NCBI RefSeq assembly: GCF_019097595.1
Contig: NC_080716.1
Coordinates: 12,940,901-13,004,900, forward strand
DNA length: 64,000 nt
Direction of reading: 5' to 3'
From: Hemibagrus wyckioides
Lineage: Eukaryota > Chordata > Actinopteri > Siluriformes > Bagridae
Below are positions 44,601-57,000 of the stretch, in pieces. Below the pieces are notes generated by a model, which was given only the letters and a program-made list of their open reading frames with translations, did no database searches and was not told the origin of the DNA. The number at the start of each line of letters is the position of its first letter. Positions within the stretch are counted from its first letter, which is position 1. The translations under genes were made by a program, and so were the position numbers.

Positions 44601-45127
44601 CATTTACATATCATTTGATCTGTTTCTGAGTTATAGGTTATTATTTTCTATAGTGTACTATTTCATATGGCTCTGTTACAGACGATGCTCAGAAGTATGA
44701 AACCTTTCAAAGGATTTTATTCCATGTCTTGTATTGGAAACATGTCAGCCATTTAGTTAATGTCTTTTTTATATTGTTTCTTTTATTTATAAGGAAAGGA
44801 AAAGGTTAGTATGTAATTAAGAAGACAGTGTTTAGATTCCTATTTGCAATTTATCCTGTTTTTCACAGTCCATTGCTGAGCATATCACCGGAATAGAGTT
44901 GCTTGTGCAGGCGACACAGATTGCTCTCTCTGCCACCCTGGCTGCTTTCTGCTGCAAAGTAATTCAGTGCTGCTCACCAAAGAGGAATGTGGTAAGAAAT
45001 ACCACACCTGTTACTGCAAACTTGATTAGAGCTCAATATCACTATCCCTCTGTGTTAACTTCACTTCTGCTGCGTTTTCTTCTTTCAGCCTGTTGTTGTG
45101 GTGAACACACCCCCAGGTCCACAGTGA
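41620..45127 (+). CDS. MS4A-like four-transmembrane protein, copy 1 (7 exons, 208 aa)
   Basis: Membrane-spanning 4-domains (MS4A) family. Members are four-helix proteins that modulate receptor signalling or ion flux, mainly in immune cells. Exons 41620-41626, 42836-42972, 43067-43174, 43257-43310, 43419-43577, 44869-44991 and 45089-45127 sum to 627 nt, all in phase. The cytosolic N-terminus carries QKYLEAEPKALG leading into TM1 (QIMLALFYLSAVYL), the MS4A signature. TM2 is around SIIAGSVAIAAQNL and TM3 is MQVVACVFSVLCFFISS. A loop follows with two Cys and a glycosylation site (NST). TM4 is IELLVQATQIALSATLAAF, then a CCKVIQCC cluster, and the tail ends VVVVNTPPGPQ. The first coding exon holds only ATGGCGG. 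It is paired with a close tandem copy 5 kb downstream. The exact member number cannot be given; zebrafish relatives are called ms4a17a. Confidence 0.85.
42221..42395 (+). mobile_element. tRNA-derived SINE
   Basis: The head GTGGTAGCTTAGTGGTTAAGG is a pol III A-box-like, tRNA-related start. The tail GTCACTCTGGATAAGGGTGTC is typical of teleost SINEs that share a LINE 3' end. Sits in intron 1 of MS4A-like copy 1. Confidence 0.75.
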
Positions 45128-45661
45128 TGGAAGAGTCACAACCCATGTAGCTACAGCTTCTGTTTTACACAGATGCATTATAAATGTACTTACATTTACT
45201 AATACTCACATATTTGTTATATGTAAACAGCCTAAGGTACACAGTTCAACATGAATTACATGTATTCAAGTATTAAAATAACCTCATTAATATAATTTCC
45301 CCTTTTAAAAAAAGGTATCAATCATATTTTGTGATATTAAAACCACTTATGAAGTATGTGAATTGAATAAGAGAGTTGCTTCTGTCATGTTTCTGAAATG
45401 TATTGGAGGGATTGATGTTTGTGTATACATTTCACATAATGTGTGCTGTCTTTATTAAATCTGTTTTCATAATAACGACGCTATGTAAGTCTATGAAAAG
45501 TATTTAGGAGATTTATGGTGTGATAAATAAACAGATTGGGTGGGGAGGTATTGGATCTGAAAGTATCAAGTAAGGTTTTTTTTAAATAATTCAGCGGATG
45601 GTAATCTCTACAATCTTAGTCTAATGTAGCTTAAAGCAATTTTGCTTGTATCTTGTACACA

Positions 45662-46193
45662 TACACCGATCAGGAATAACATAAGCAGTGACAGGTGAAA
45701 TGAATAACACTGATTCCATTGCACCTGTTAGTGGGTGGGATATATTAGGCAGCAAGTGAACATTTTGTCCTCAAAGTTGATGTGTTAGAAGCAGGAAAAA
45801 TGGACAAGAGTAAGGATTTGAGCGAGTTTGACAAGGGCCAAATTGTGATGGCTAGATGATTGGATCAGAGCATCTCCAAAACTGCAGCTCTTGTGGGGTG
45901 TTCCTGGTCTGCAGTGGTCAGTATCTGTCAAAAGTGTTCCAAGAAAGGAAAAGTGGTGAATCGGTGACAGGGTCATAGACAACCAAGGCTCATTGATGCA
46001 CTTGGGGAGCGAAGGCTGGCCCGTGTGATCCGATCCAACAGACGAGCTACTGTTGCTCAAATTGCTGAAGAAGTTAATGCTGGTTCTGGTAGAAAGGTGT
46101 CAGAATACACAGTGCATGACGGGTCAGGGCTGTTTTGGCAGCAAAAGGGGGACCAACACAATATTAGGCAGATGGTCATAATGTTATGCCTGG
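45662..46193 (+). mobile_element. Tc1-like family A element
   Basis: Left terminus TACACCGATCAGGAATAAC; right end near GGTCATAATGTTATGCC. Carries the HTH half with frameshifts (DNA for [30 protein letters not shown]) and the following [20 protein letters not shown] stretch. No catalytic half. Lies between the two MS4A-like genes. Confidence 0.87.
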
Positions 46194-46222
46194 GTTAAGT
46201 AACCCTATATGAATAATTTTTT

Positions 46223-46235
46223 CCAGCAGATGGCG
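46223..46235 (+). promoter_or_regulatory. CTCF-like motif upstream of MS4A-like copy 2
   Basis: CCAGCAGATGGCG, the paralogous counterpart of 41032-41045. It is followed by further shared upstream sequence (AACTTAAATCYTG; GTGTTCTTTACTTGAATT-like) up to the start exon. Confidence 0.35.
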
Positions 46236-46903
46236 ATCTTTGTTTAGTATAAACATTTTTCCCTAATAACTGCTCAGAACAAAAAATAAATGGAATATTA
46301 TGTAACTGTTTTTGTTATTCCTTAAAAATCATGACCTATGTAGTCTTTTTGACTAACTTAAATCTTGTACATCGACCAAATGTGTTCTTTACTTGAATTA
46401 GGCCTACAAAAGTTGTTTATATTTACAATTCATTCATAACACGACAATTTGCTGAACAGACATAAAACCCTCCTTGTAGGCTCATGCCGAGTGACTTACT
46501 TAATATAAAAATGAAATAATAAGTGTCCTTTTAAATGTATTTAACTGTGAAATGCTGTTATTCAGCACCAAGCATAGATCCTAAAAAAGCTTAAAGTAAA
46601 AATAAACATCACCCCTAAAGCACAAAAGCAACTCATGTAGTTCTCTATTTATGTAGCGCTGGTCAGCTTGGGCAGCTTTCTGGACAATAATGCAGTGTTG
46701 AACCTCACAGCTGTACTCGGACTCTTAGGTGTGTTTCGGAGTTACATTTCTCAGCGCGGGGCGGAACTGAATTTATTAGACCAGCAAGCCAACAAAAAGC
46801 ATCCGCTGGACATATAACTGTGCTGTTTGCATCAGTTTTCTCTTTCAATCTATACTGCAGTCTTCTCTATACACTTCATTGAAGAGTACTGGATTAAGCA
46901 AAT

Positions 46904-47037
46904 ATGGCGGGTAAGTTATCAACCTCTCAGCCGTGTAGCGCGGTGTGTGTTGAGTTCATCCGGTTGAGCAACTGATATTTGGGGCTTTTAGTAGTCGTTA
47001 ACGCAGTGCTGGGGCGATTTAATGATTTCATCCCCCC

Positions 47038-47084
<47 letters not shown>

Positions 47085-50000
47085 AAAAAAAAAAGTGACT
47101 TGTTAAGCAATAGAAGTCTGCGGTGTTTTCATGGTGAAACCGATGAAAAGAGTTTCTTCTGGTGTTTATACAAATTGAGAATCTACGTTTTACATTCAGA
47201 AAGAGAAATGCAAACTTTTAAAAGTAGCCTATGTAATTTTATTTTTATTTTATTACTGCTTATTACCATTACCCAGGGTATAATCGCACCCATTCAATTA
47301 GAGATACGAAGCAATCAACGCGCGTGCCCTCACATTCATTCATTTATTTCCTTTAAGGTGTGAGGTGGCAAGTGATAACTGTTCGCTCTGATAATTGAGA
47401 AACTACGATCAGTGATAATTAACTATTCAGTGAAATGTAACCGTGTAACCTGGCTATTGATTAATATTCTTTGCTTTGACCATGGCTGGTTATACACTTT
47501 ATTTTGCCAAAAGTATTTGGACACCCCTCCAAAGCATTGGATTCAGGTGTTGTTTTTCAGGGGTTGGGCTTGGCCCCTTAGCTCCAGTGAAAGGAACTCT
47601 TAATGCTTCAGTATACCAAGATATTTTGTTCAATTTCATGCTCCCAACTTTGTGGGAACAGTTTGGGAATGACCCCTTCCTGTTCCAACATGACTGGGCA
47701 ACAGTGCACAAAACAAGGTCCATAAAGACATGGATGAGTGAGTTTGGTGTGGAGGAATTTCACAGAGTCCTGACCTCAGCCTGATAAAACACCTTTGGGA
47801 TGAATTAGGGCGGAGACTGCGAGCCTGGCCTCACAAATGCACGTCTAGGGTAAAAAATTCAGAAAAGCATGTCAGAATACACAAAACGATGAGCCTTGAT
47901 GTGGATGGCTTAGAGAACCAAAAGACTACATCCATTAAGTACAGGATACTGATGCTACACTGAACACAGGCTTTTCAGAACTAAAGCTTGGAAAAAATGT
48001 CATCTGCTCTTTTTTTTAGTAGTCACCTCCCCAGTTATTCTGCAAGAGTAAAGAACTTGTTCCATCATCTATGACATCTGAAGAGTAACAAATAGTCTGA
48101 AAATGTTCTTACTCTATGCTTACTCTTGCACACTTTAATTCAGCATTATTGCACTGTTGTAGCCTTTATAACAGTCTATAGTTCTTTGCTCCTCACAGCC
48201 TGAAGTTTTGAAACTGTTGTTCAAGAAAAATATCACCATTAAAATAAAGTTAATAAAGATAGCTTTGACCTAAACAGCTTTTTTTTTCTCAAATAATACT
48301 ACTGCCTGAGAAGTGTGCTACTACCCAATACTTAATGTCATTGATTTTTCTTTCACAGAAGAAGGTGAGATGGAACATATTGCCCCTAGTTCTCTCAACA
48401 CAGGGATTGAACCAGGAACACTAGTGGAGGTGAAGTTTGAGAAAAACCCCTATCGAACCCAGAAGTACCTGGAATCAGAACCAAAAGCTTTAGGGGTATG
48501 TAGACATTTTCATCACTTTAGACTCACAAATATTACACACAACTTTCTGAAATGCCTGTATAAAACAGCTGCAATGTTACAGTGATTGTTTTTGTTTTTA
48601 CAGTTAACGCTGATTATGCTGGGTGTCTTTGTCATGAGTACCACAATTTTTTTTCCATTCGGGTTTAATGAAAACGCAATCCTGAAAGTTGTCTCTTCAT
48701 CAGTTGTAAGCATTAAGTCTTTACATTTTATCATTTGCTGTCAAATAACAATGTTTGATCGAATGCATTTCGCTTTTCATACTGCAGAGCATAATTGCTG
48801 GTAGTGTGGCAATAGCAGCACAGAATCTTCATCTGCCTAGAGTAAGAAAAACAAATCCCTGATTTTCAATTGGCATATACCTTATTGGTCAGTTTTATTT
48901 TCATTACAAATTATACAGGTACTTTATATCAACCAGTGTGCCCTCTTGTTCTCTGACAGCTGAAAGCCTGCTTGGGGTTGCAGGTTGTGGGGTGTGTGGC
49001 ATCATTGTTGACCTTTCTAGACATGGGTGGAATGGGGCAATATCACTCTAACATCTGCTGGGAGGAGCACCTGAATGGAACATCAGAATCAGAAATGTGT
49101 AGCAGGATTTGGGTAAGATCATTTTTATAGCATTGTTCAATAAACAGAAATCGGTTTCTGATCTATTTTTGTAAACCTGTGCTATTAATCCTCACATTCC
49201 TGTTCCTGGCTAACGGGTGTAGAACCTGATGTGGTCTTATCCACGTCAAGGTGTGCGTTTTGATATGCTTTTTAGATCACCCCTGGTATAAAGAGTGATT
49301 CTTTGAGTTGCCTTAGCTTTCATGTCAGCTCAAACCAGGCTGGTCATTCTCATATCTAGCATCAATAAGGTGTTTCTGCTGCTGTTCATGTTGTAGCAAT
49401 ATGCTGTGCAGATGTTTTTTGAAGCCATTAGATACTTCAAAGTAAATGAACACCAACATATTTTGTATCACAGATATGGTGATACAAGTTCCTCAAACAT
49501 AACTACAATAGTAAAGCTTGACATAAAATATTGCATGCCACATAACTCAATGGGAGACATATCAGAATTTTTGGTGACCAGAACAGCTAGTCTTTGTAGT
49601 GTATCAAGAATCATGGTATCCAGACTAATGTTGGCATACCACCACAAAGGACAAACCATTTTCAACAGGGATTACTGTTGCAGCAAAAGGAAGCTGTCTG
49701 AAAGGGATAATTCAGTAATAACCCGGACTGTGTCCAAAAAACAAGAAACCACAGCTGCTGACTCTCCTGTTTCTACCAAAAGTGTTTGTCGGGAGCTGCA
49801 CAGGGTCAATATTCATGGTCAGGCTGCTATAGCCAAAACTTTGGTCACTCTTGCCAATGCCAAATGTCAGTTTTAATGGAGCCAGCAGCATAAACATTGA
49901 GCTGTGGCCAATGTGAAACATGTTTTGTTCTTTGATGAGTCCACCTTCTCTGTCTTTCTTGCATCCCGGGAGAGTTACAGTGTAGAGAAGCCAGTGGTGG

Positions 50001-50758
50001 TTTGGGCTGCAATTTTGTGGAAATCCATAAGCCCACTACCTGTTCTAGGTGGGCAAGACTACGGAACCACTCTGGAGGACCATGTGCAGCCAATGGTTCA
50101 GCCATTGTATTCTGAAGGTGGTGCTGTCTATAAGAAAATAATGCACACTTCAAGACTGGTGACAGAGTGGTTTGATGAACATGAAAGTGAAGTTGAACAT
50201 CTCCCATGGCCGGCACAGTCACCAGATCTGAATATTATTGAGCCACTTTAGGGTTTTTTGGAGAAGTGAATCAGGAAATGCTTTCCTCCACCTGCATCAT
50301 GTAGTGACCTGGCACAACAATCCCTCAGGCCACTGTGCAGGACTTGTATTTAGCATTCTAAAGAAGAACCAATGCTATGTTGGCCACCAAATGAGGTCCT
50401 AAGCCATACTAATAAATTATTTTGGTCTAAAACCAAGTGTTTCAGTTTCATTGTATGTAAGACTTATAAAGTAGAGAACGATCAAATTTATTTTGTTTTC
50501 TCACAGTCCATTACTGAGCATGTCGCCGGAATAGAGTTGCTTGTGCAGGCAACTCAGTTTGCTCTCTCGGCCACCTTGGCTGCCTTCTGCTGCAAAGTAA
50601 TTCACTGCTGCTCACCAAAAAGGAATGTGGTAAGAACTCAGAAATACCACACCTGATTAGAGCTCAATATCAGTGCCCCTTTGCGTTAACTTCACTTCTG
50701 CTGCGTTTTCTTCTTTCAGCCTGTTGTTGTGGTGAACACACCCCCAGCTCCACAGTGA
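46904..50758 (+). CDS. MS4A-like four-transmembrane protein, copy 2 (7 exons, 204 aa)
   Basis: Tandem paralogue of 41620-45127. Exons 46904-46910, 48359-48495, 48604-48705, 48788-48841, 48960-49112, 50507-50629 and 50720-50758 sum to 615 nt, all in phase. The N-terminal block (EKNPYRTQKYLESEPKALG) and the C-terminal TM4/tail (ELLVQATQFALSATLAAF, CCKVIHCC, VVVVNTPPAPQ) are close to copy 1. TM1 and its following loop (LTLIMLGVFVMSTTIFFPFG) and the TM3-TM4 loop (SNICWEEHLNGTSESEMC) differ strongly. Intron 1 carries a Tc1 family B fragment, and intron 5 a roughly 1-kb broken Tc1 element. No stop or frameshift, so it is likely functional. Same family caveats as copy 1. Confidence 0.85.
47040..47083. 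repeat. (AC)n(AG)n microsatellite
   Basis: About 8 AC units then about 14 AG units in intron 1 of MS4A-like copy 2. Confidence 0.93.
47492..47860 (+). mobile_element. Tc1-like family B fragment (catalytic half), right end lost
   Basis: Starts at the terminal repeat (TACACTTTATTTTGCCAAAAG). Reads [40 protein letters not shown] and [20 protein letters not shown], then frameshifts before the SPDLN motif. Intron 1 of MS4A-like copy 2. Confidence 0.85.
49400..50440 (+). mobile_element. Degraded Tc1-type transposase gene of a third lineage
   Basis: Most complete transposase remnant in the window. DNA-binding part near 49600-49870 (SRIMVSRLMLAYHHKGQTIF, CRELHRVNIHGQAAIAKTLV), then a stop at 49876. 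After it come a catalytic part (FFDESTFSVFLASRES, KPVVVWAAILWKSIS, LPWPAQSPDLNIIEPL) and a stop at about 50249. The first Asp block (FDES) and the PDLNIIEP block are recognisable. Stops and frameshifts make it inactive. It enlarges intron 5 of MS4A-like copy 2. Terminal repeats were not identified. Confidence 0.85.
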
Positions 50759-50898
50759 TTCACAACCCATGTAGCTACAGCTTCTGTTTCACAAAGATGC
50801 ATTATAAATGTACTTACAATACTTGCATATTTGTTATATGTATACCATATAAAGGTAACATTCTTAATTATAGGGAAGAATGATGAATGTGAAGTTCC

Positions 50899-51185
50899 TT
50901 ACTTGGACCACTTTTGATAGATACTGACCACTGCAGACCGGGAACACCCCACAAGAGCTGCAGTTTTGGAGATGCTCTGATCCAGTCGTCTAGCCATCAC
51001 AATTTGGCCCTTGTCAAACTCGCTCAAATCCTTACATTTGCCCATTTTTCCTGCTTCTAACACATCAACTTTGAGGACAAAATGTTTTTGCCTAATATGT
51101 CCCACCCACTAACAGGTGCCATGATGCGGAGATAATCAGTGTTATTCACTTCACAGTGCTCATAATGTTATGCCTGATCGGTGTA
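50899..51185 (-). mobile_element. Tc1-like family A fragment (HTH half)
   Basis: On - from the terminus TACACCGATCAGGCATAAC at 51185 it reads [20 protein letters not shown] and [20 protein letters not shown], and then breaks off at about 50900 inside the coding part. The other half and terminus are missing. Confidence 0.87.
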
Positions 51186-52129
51186 GGTCATATGTTTATA
51201 TTATATGTGAATATATATGAATATATATGTTTGTTTAAAATTGTATAAAATGATGGAACACTCAAGGAACGGACAGACAGGAGTTGGACACACAAGAAAA
51301 AAACCCCCAGATAAATTAGTATAGCAGACCATCTTTTGGCGATATTTTGGCGCAGGCCATCTCTCATACATCGTAAGATTGTTTTCCTTTAAGATGTCAA
51401 ACTGGACTTAATAATCAGGACAATTAAATACAGTGAAGTTTTTTTTATTTTCCATGGGCTTGTACACTTACAACTGGAACACAAAGCAGGATGAGCTTAC
51501 TTTCATATTTGACTTTCTGCATTTTTATGTGAAGAGAAATCTGAAATGAAATGCATTCTCTAGAGAATGTGTGAGCTTAAATAAAATGAATATTGTACAC
51601 TGTTTTATACTGCTTTACGTGGGTTTATTTGCAGCAGAATTGTGCATACTAAACTGTGTTCCAGTGCATGATATTGCTATGTGCAATACTGAGACAATAC
51701 TGAGGAATTAGAGTCCCATAAGCATTAGTGGAAGATCATGCCTTGGATTGCGCAAACTAATGTTCTCTGCTGCTTCAACAGTTACACTTGTGTTGTTTAG
51801 AAAAGTCTAAGTATGTGTCCAAACAACACAGGACATGAAAATTCCTAAGAGAGAAAATAAAATAGTGGACTCACATTGTGGATTGTTATCTGTAAGATTA
51901 CGTAAGCTTATGCTAATGCCAAGAAAACTGGCCCTTGGTGGGAGTCATCTTCCATACGATTCCCTGTTGAACCTCGGCAGGAATTTTACAGCAGAATTAA
52001 CCTCACACTATTTTTTTTTTTTAGGTGTTAGTTGGGTTTCTGGGAGGATTTTCTAGATTGATCATTGCTTTAAGCATTTATAATTGTCAAAATAAATCAT
52101 GTAATCATGTAAATGTAAACAGGTCATAC
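51186..52129. other. Intergenic, no feature recognised
   Basis: AT-rich DNA between the MS4A cluster and the next repeat. I see no exon-like segment, repeat family or RNA gene. Confidence 0.4.
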
Positions 52130-52990
52130 CACTTCAATTCAATGCAATTTTATTTGCACTCTTAACTAGCTAACTTTTAATTAGCACTTTTAAGAACGGC
52201 TATTGTCACAGCACAGCTTTAGAGGAAGATTTGTCAGGATATATAATGAGAAACGTCCTGAATAAAATTTAAATCCATTCTTAATGAGCAAGCCAGAGGT
52301 GGTGGTGACGAGGAAGAAAATCTTTCAGAGAAATCAAAAGAGAACCCATCTTCATCTGGATAGTGTGATTCTAAATAAAAAAAACATTTTATATGTATAT
52401 AAAACATTTTCCTTGTACAATGTGTGATCTTTTTGGTCAAAAAGTACAATTGGGTAACCAGAAAAGTGATTCAAGTCTATCTTGTTGAAGATGTTCACTG
52501 ATGGAATCTTGAATGCAAAACTCCAGTCTCCAGTTTCTAGCTACTCCACCATCAACAAACCTGAGTGAATGCATGAATGTGAGTGGGCGACAACGAGCCC
52601 AGTTCTCCCAAACAGTCTAACCTTGTACTGTCCTAGATCAGTTCTTTTTCCTAAGAAAAAAACTATTAGAAAAGGCTTGACCAAACAAATACAAAACAAA
52701 TATTCAGTATGTGGAATAATGATTGAAAGTCTGTTCCATCACTGCAGGGCTTTGAAAGAGAAAGCTCTGTCCCTGCTATCGCTGTCATTATTTGAACTAT
52801 CAACAAATAGCCTGCACCTTGGATCATAAAAATAAAACAAATGTTTACCCAGGTACAGTGGTGCGAGACCACTGAGTGCTTTATAGATCAGTAGTAGTAT
52901 TTAGCACAACCCTGATCAGAGGCCAGTAGTAGGTCACTTGACCACTTTAATCAGTGCTATGATGAGGCCTAAATTCTGACTCTTACATTT
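52130..52990 (+). repeat. Degraded copy of a common teleost dispersed repeat
   Basis: Begins with TTCAATTCAATGCAATTTTATTTG and contains GCAGGGCTTTGAAAGAGAAAGC and GTGCTTTATAGATCAGTAG, phrases that recur in order in a repeat common across teleost genomes. Family not named here. No coding capacity seen. Confidence 0.5.
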
Positions 52991-54062
52991 CATGAATGTT
53001 ATATATGCTGTGCTACAAGCATTTCTAGCATATTGGCCAATAGTTGGACAGGGTCAAAGTAAGATTTTTTTTAATCACAGGTTTAATAAACATTTTCTAA
53101 GATGCCACTATGACATAACGTATCTGTAAAACCACTGCAGGGATTTTACTATACAGAGAATCATGACAAAGAATGCCACAAAACTAATGTCTGAGCCACA
53201 CAGTTATATTACCTTTCAAAATGTGTATTCTGTCACGGTTTAGTTTGAAATGCCCAAATATATGACTGTAAGAATAAATCCAAATCCAAACACCAGCGTT
53301 TATGGGTACATGAGTCACCCGTTACTGATTTCTGTTATGTGCATGCATTTTGTCATAAAAGTCTTTAAAATACAGCTAAAACTCTCTTACACAATCAGGA
53401 ATAATGTGAAAAGTCTAAAGGGAGCTGAATGAATTCCGAATCAAATAGCAACTTGATTCCTGACAGTTGCAGCAAGCAAATGGAACACTGTGTCCATGGG
53501 ACAGTAATAATAGCCTGTATTGTGTGAATGGACTGATAATAATAACCTCCGTCAATGCAGCTACTGTATCGACTAATGTCACATATCTTGCCATACCATA
53601 TGGTTAATCATGTACAGACTCAAACTTTTTCTCACTGGAGCGAAATATGACTGACTTTTATTTACTTTCTACCAACCATCCACTGGTAATTGTGAACAAA
53701 TAGTTGAATTGAAGAAATGTAAGGCACTAGTGAAAGCAAGTGAAACAGCTTGACAAATGCTAAATATAAATTCCTTGCTTTATTGCTTAATAAATATTTT
53801 CACAGTACAAAATATGTATATATTTAAAAACATTCTTAGGAAGGCTGTTCACATCAAGATTCCTTATTTTCTGGTTAAAACACCTATTCTCTATATTCAT
53901 TAAAAAGGTATGAACCTCCTGTAATTAAAAACACTAATCATGATATTTTGCATTTTGAATATACATCGATTCAGAACATGATGCATTCAGACTGGAGTCA
54001 TGATGGAAGGTCCTTTCGTTGATTTCATCTGTGTTGGAAGTTGAGGTCACTATCGGTTTTGT
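52991..54062. other. Intergenic, downstream of slx1
   Basis: AT-rich. It contains the slx1 3' UTR on - near 53700-54062; TTTATT on + near 53778 would be an AATAAA on -. No other gene is recognised. Confidence 0.4.
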
Positions 54063-57000
54063 TCATATTTGCAACTCATCTGCCCAATGACCCTATATGA
54101 AGAAATAGAGTTTAGAGATTTCACATGGTTATGCTACATCAGGCTTAAGCAAACAAACAAAAACAAGCAGGAATGCAATTCTTTATCTGATGGATTTTTT
54201 TTTTTTACCTGAGAAGAATTTGAAGCAATCTCTTCTAGATCGCCATAACAGCCATTTTTGTGCCGAATCAAACTTCCCCACAGCACCGAGTGATGGCAGC
54301 CGGGACACTCGCCCTCCACGGGGAGGAGATGAGCCGGGTCTGACTTCAAGAATTGTTTTGCCAAGCAAATCAGATGACAGACCATCTTACAGGAAGGATG
54401 GAAGCAAGACAGTCTCTCTGAAACCTAAGGGGAAAAAAACAACAATAAACATCCAATACAAGTTAATGTACCTAGTCCTTAATCTTAACTAGACATTCTG
54501 ATCAGAAAGTGTGGGGTTCAAACCTTGAGCAAGATCCTTAACTCTATCTGCTCCAGGGGTGCCATACCCTTCCTAACAAAGCTGGGAAAAGCCTTTTTAA
54601 TGAATATAATGACTTTAAAGAATATACAGTACAGTGAAAAGGATTTAATTGCACTGTAATGTATATATGATAAATAAAGGCTTTCCTTTACAGCTGGACA
54701 TTGATTTTACAAATCAGGTTTAAAACCTATAACATGGTTTGCATAGGAAATTGCTTAATGTGTTAGTGCACCAAATGATGTCTTTGGAAAACAGTAAATG
54801 CATGTTAGGCATGTATAGGATTTAATTAAGAAATCCAGATTTGCAATTTAAAAACATATCCTGGGTTAGTGTTGAACTACCTACAATTGTTTGCAACATG
54901 ATCTATTAAAATGTCTTGTAAATAATGCGAAAAAATAACATTCATGCTGTAGGAACTTCTGAAGCACTGCAATATTCTATCATTAATTTGCACTTTATGT
55001 AGACCTGGTCCTGGGTTACCATGATCCTAAAGAAACAACATTTTGTTCCAATGTATAGGAGCTATACAGTATGCAGAACAAACACCACTAAGCAGCTATT
55101 TAACAACCCTTTCTTAGTTAAGGACGGATTACTCCAGGAGCAGGGTTGAGAAAGTAGTAGTTTGGGTTGCCAACAAACCTGCACAATCCCTCTACACAGT
55201 AGACACCGGTCCAGCCGGCTCTCCTCTTGTTCCTTTTCTTCATGTTGTTGATTCTTCTTAGCACGAACGCAGCCAAAGGCAAGAGGGATGTGCAGAGGCG
55301 GCTGCAGCTGTGGCTCAAAGTCCATATGGTATTCCTGCCTCAGCCAGCGGACGGTGAGGGGCAGACGACTCCATGGCGCCACCTGCAGCATGTTGGAGAG
55401 AATGCGCCAGTGAAACTGCAGGCTGGACTCCTTACGTGTACGCCGGGTCACATGGGAAAGCCGGCGGGAGATATGCGGGTGCTGCCATGCCCACTCAAAC
55501 TGCAGCAAAGAAAAGGATTTACTTGATGTTGTTGGGCTGGTGATTTCATTGCAAGAAAATGATAATTAATGCTACTCTGCTTTCTTCCAAGACTAATGTA
55601 TATTAGAGTACGGTAACCAGATTGACACAAGAGCATGTATAATAAAATATACAAACAGCTTAATTCACAAGAACTAATAAGAAATCTCTATGTAACAAGC
55701 TGTGCGTGACCTCATTCTGCTGTTGTAATTGTTTTATTTTATTCACTGATCACTTCATGCAGCCTAGCAAATGGACCAAAGCCCAAAATATCCCGAGAAG
55801 CATCTTTCTCACAGTATCACTTTAAAAGACAAGTAGCATCCACATAAGATTTATTTTTCCAATACACCTAATATAATTTGATAAACCTTACAAATGATTA
55901 CAAACTGATTCCCTATAAATGAAAATAAAATGTATGAATAAGATTGATGTTGAGATTACTCAGCACCATAAATTCTCTAAACTACAAAAAAAGGATATTT
56001 CTAATAGAATACATGCATAATAATTCCTTAATACAACAACAAAATTAAACATAAAGGCAAGAAATAAAGAGGAATGAGGCAGGAGATCATATTTGAGAGC
56101 TGCATGAGTGATGAGGACACACACCTACCCTTAGAGCAGCAATATCAGATGGAAAGCCATGGATGATAAGCACCATCTCCCTGTAGTCATTCACAGAACA
56201 ACAGCATTTCAGTACAGTGAGAACTCTCCATAATATACAGCAGTTTATTAGATACATCTGACTCATACGGTCATTTTCTCAGGTACATCTACCATATTAC
56301 TTTGTAAAATATAAAATGACCTACAATTTCCAGCCAAATTAGATCTGGTCAGTGGTTCTATTTCCATTGATGAGCAGTGTAGAGGAAGCAACTGAGTGGC
56401 TATTGTAAAGTACACAGAATGTAACAGGAGCCTATAATAAATGTGCGTACACATGTACGCACCCTAGTAACATACTTGTTATTTTAAATCCGGTTAGATT
56501 AAGCATTTAATGTTAGTACAGTAATTTGTTGTTGGTTTACATGCTATACCAGCATGCTGTTTTGTGTTCATGTGATTTACACACTGGTAAAGACCAGTGC
56601 ATTTCCCTCTGATTTTCCTGCTTATTTAGCTGTGTGCCTTATCACCAGTACTATGTGGTTAAATAGCAAGCTTTCAGGGCTGTGCTGCCTTTTTGTGGTA
56701 TTGATAGAAAATGCATAAATAGCTACTTTATGGTGCCGTGAACAAAGAGCTTCATGCTTTAAATAATGTACTATATTTTATTGTCTGGTCTGATGAGGGT
56801 TTTTCTGTTTGTCTTCAGAAAAATCACAAAATGATTAAATTATCCTGTGACGTCATCTTGAGACTTTTTGAGCATGCATTGTCCACTAAGCTGACGTCAC
56901 TGGTGAGTTAGCTAGTAATTGAATAGCAGGTGAATTGTTTCGACGTTATTTCTGGTCAAGATTCTTCCTCGCTGAAATCACAGTACAAAGTGATCCTCTA

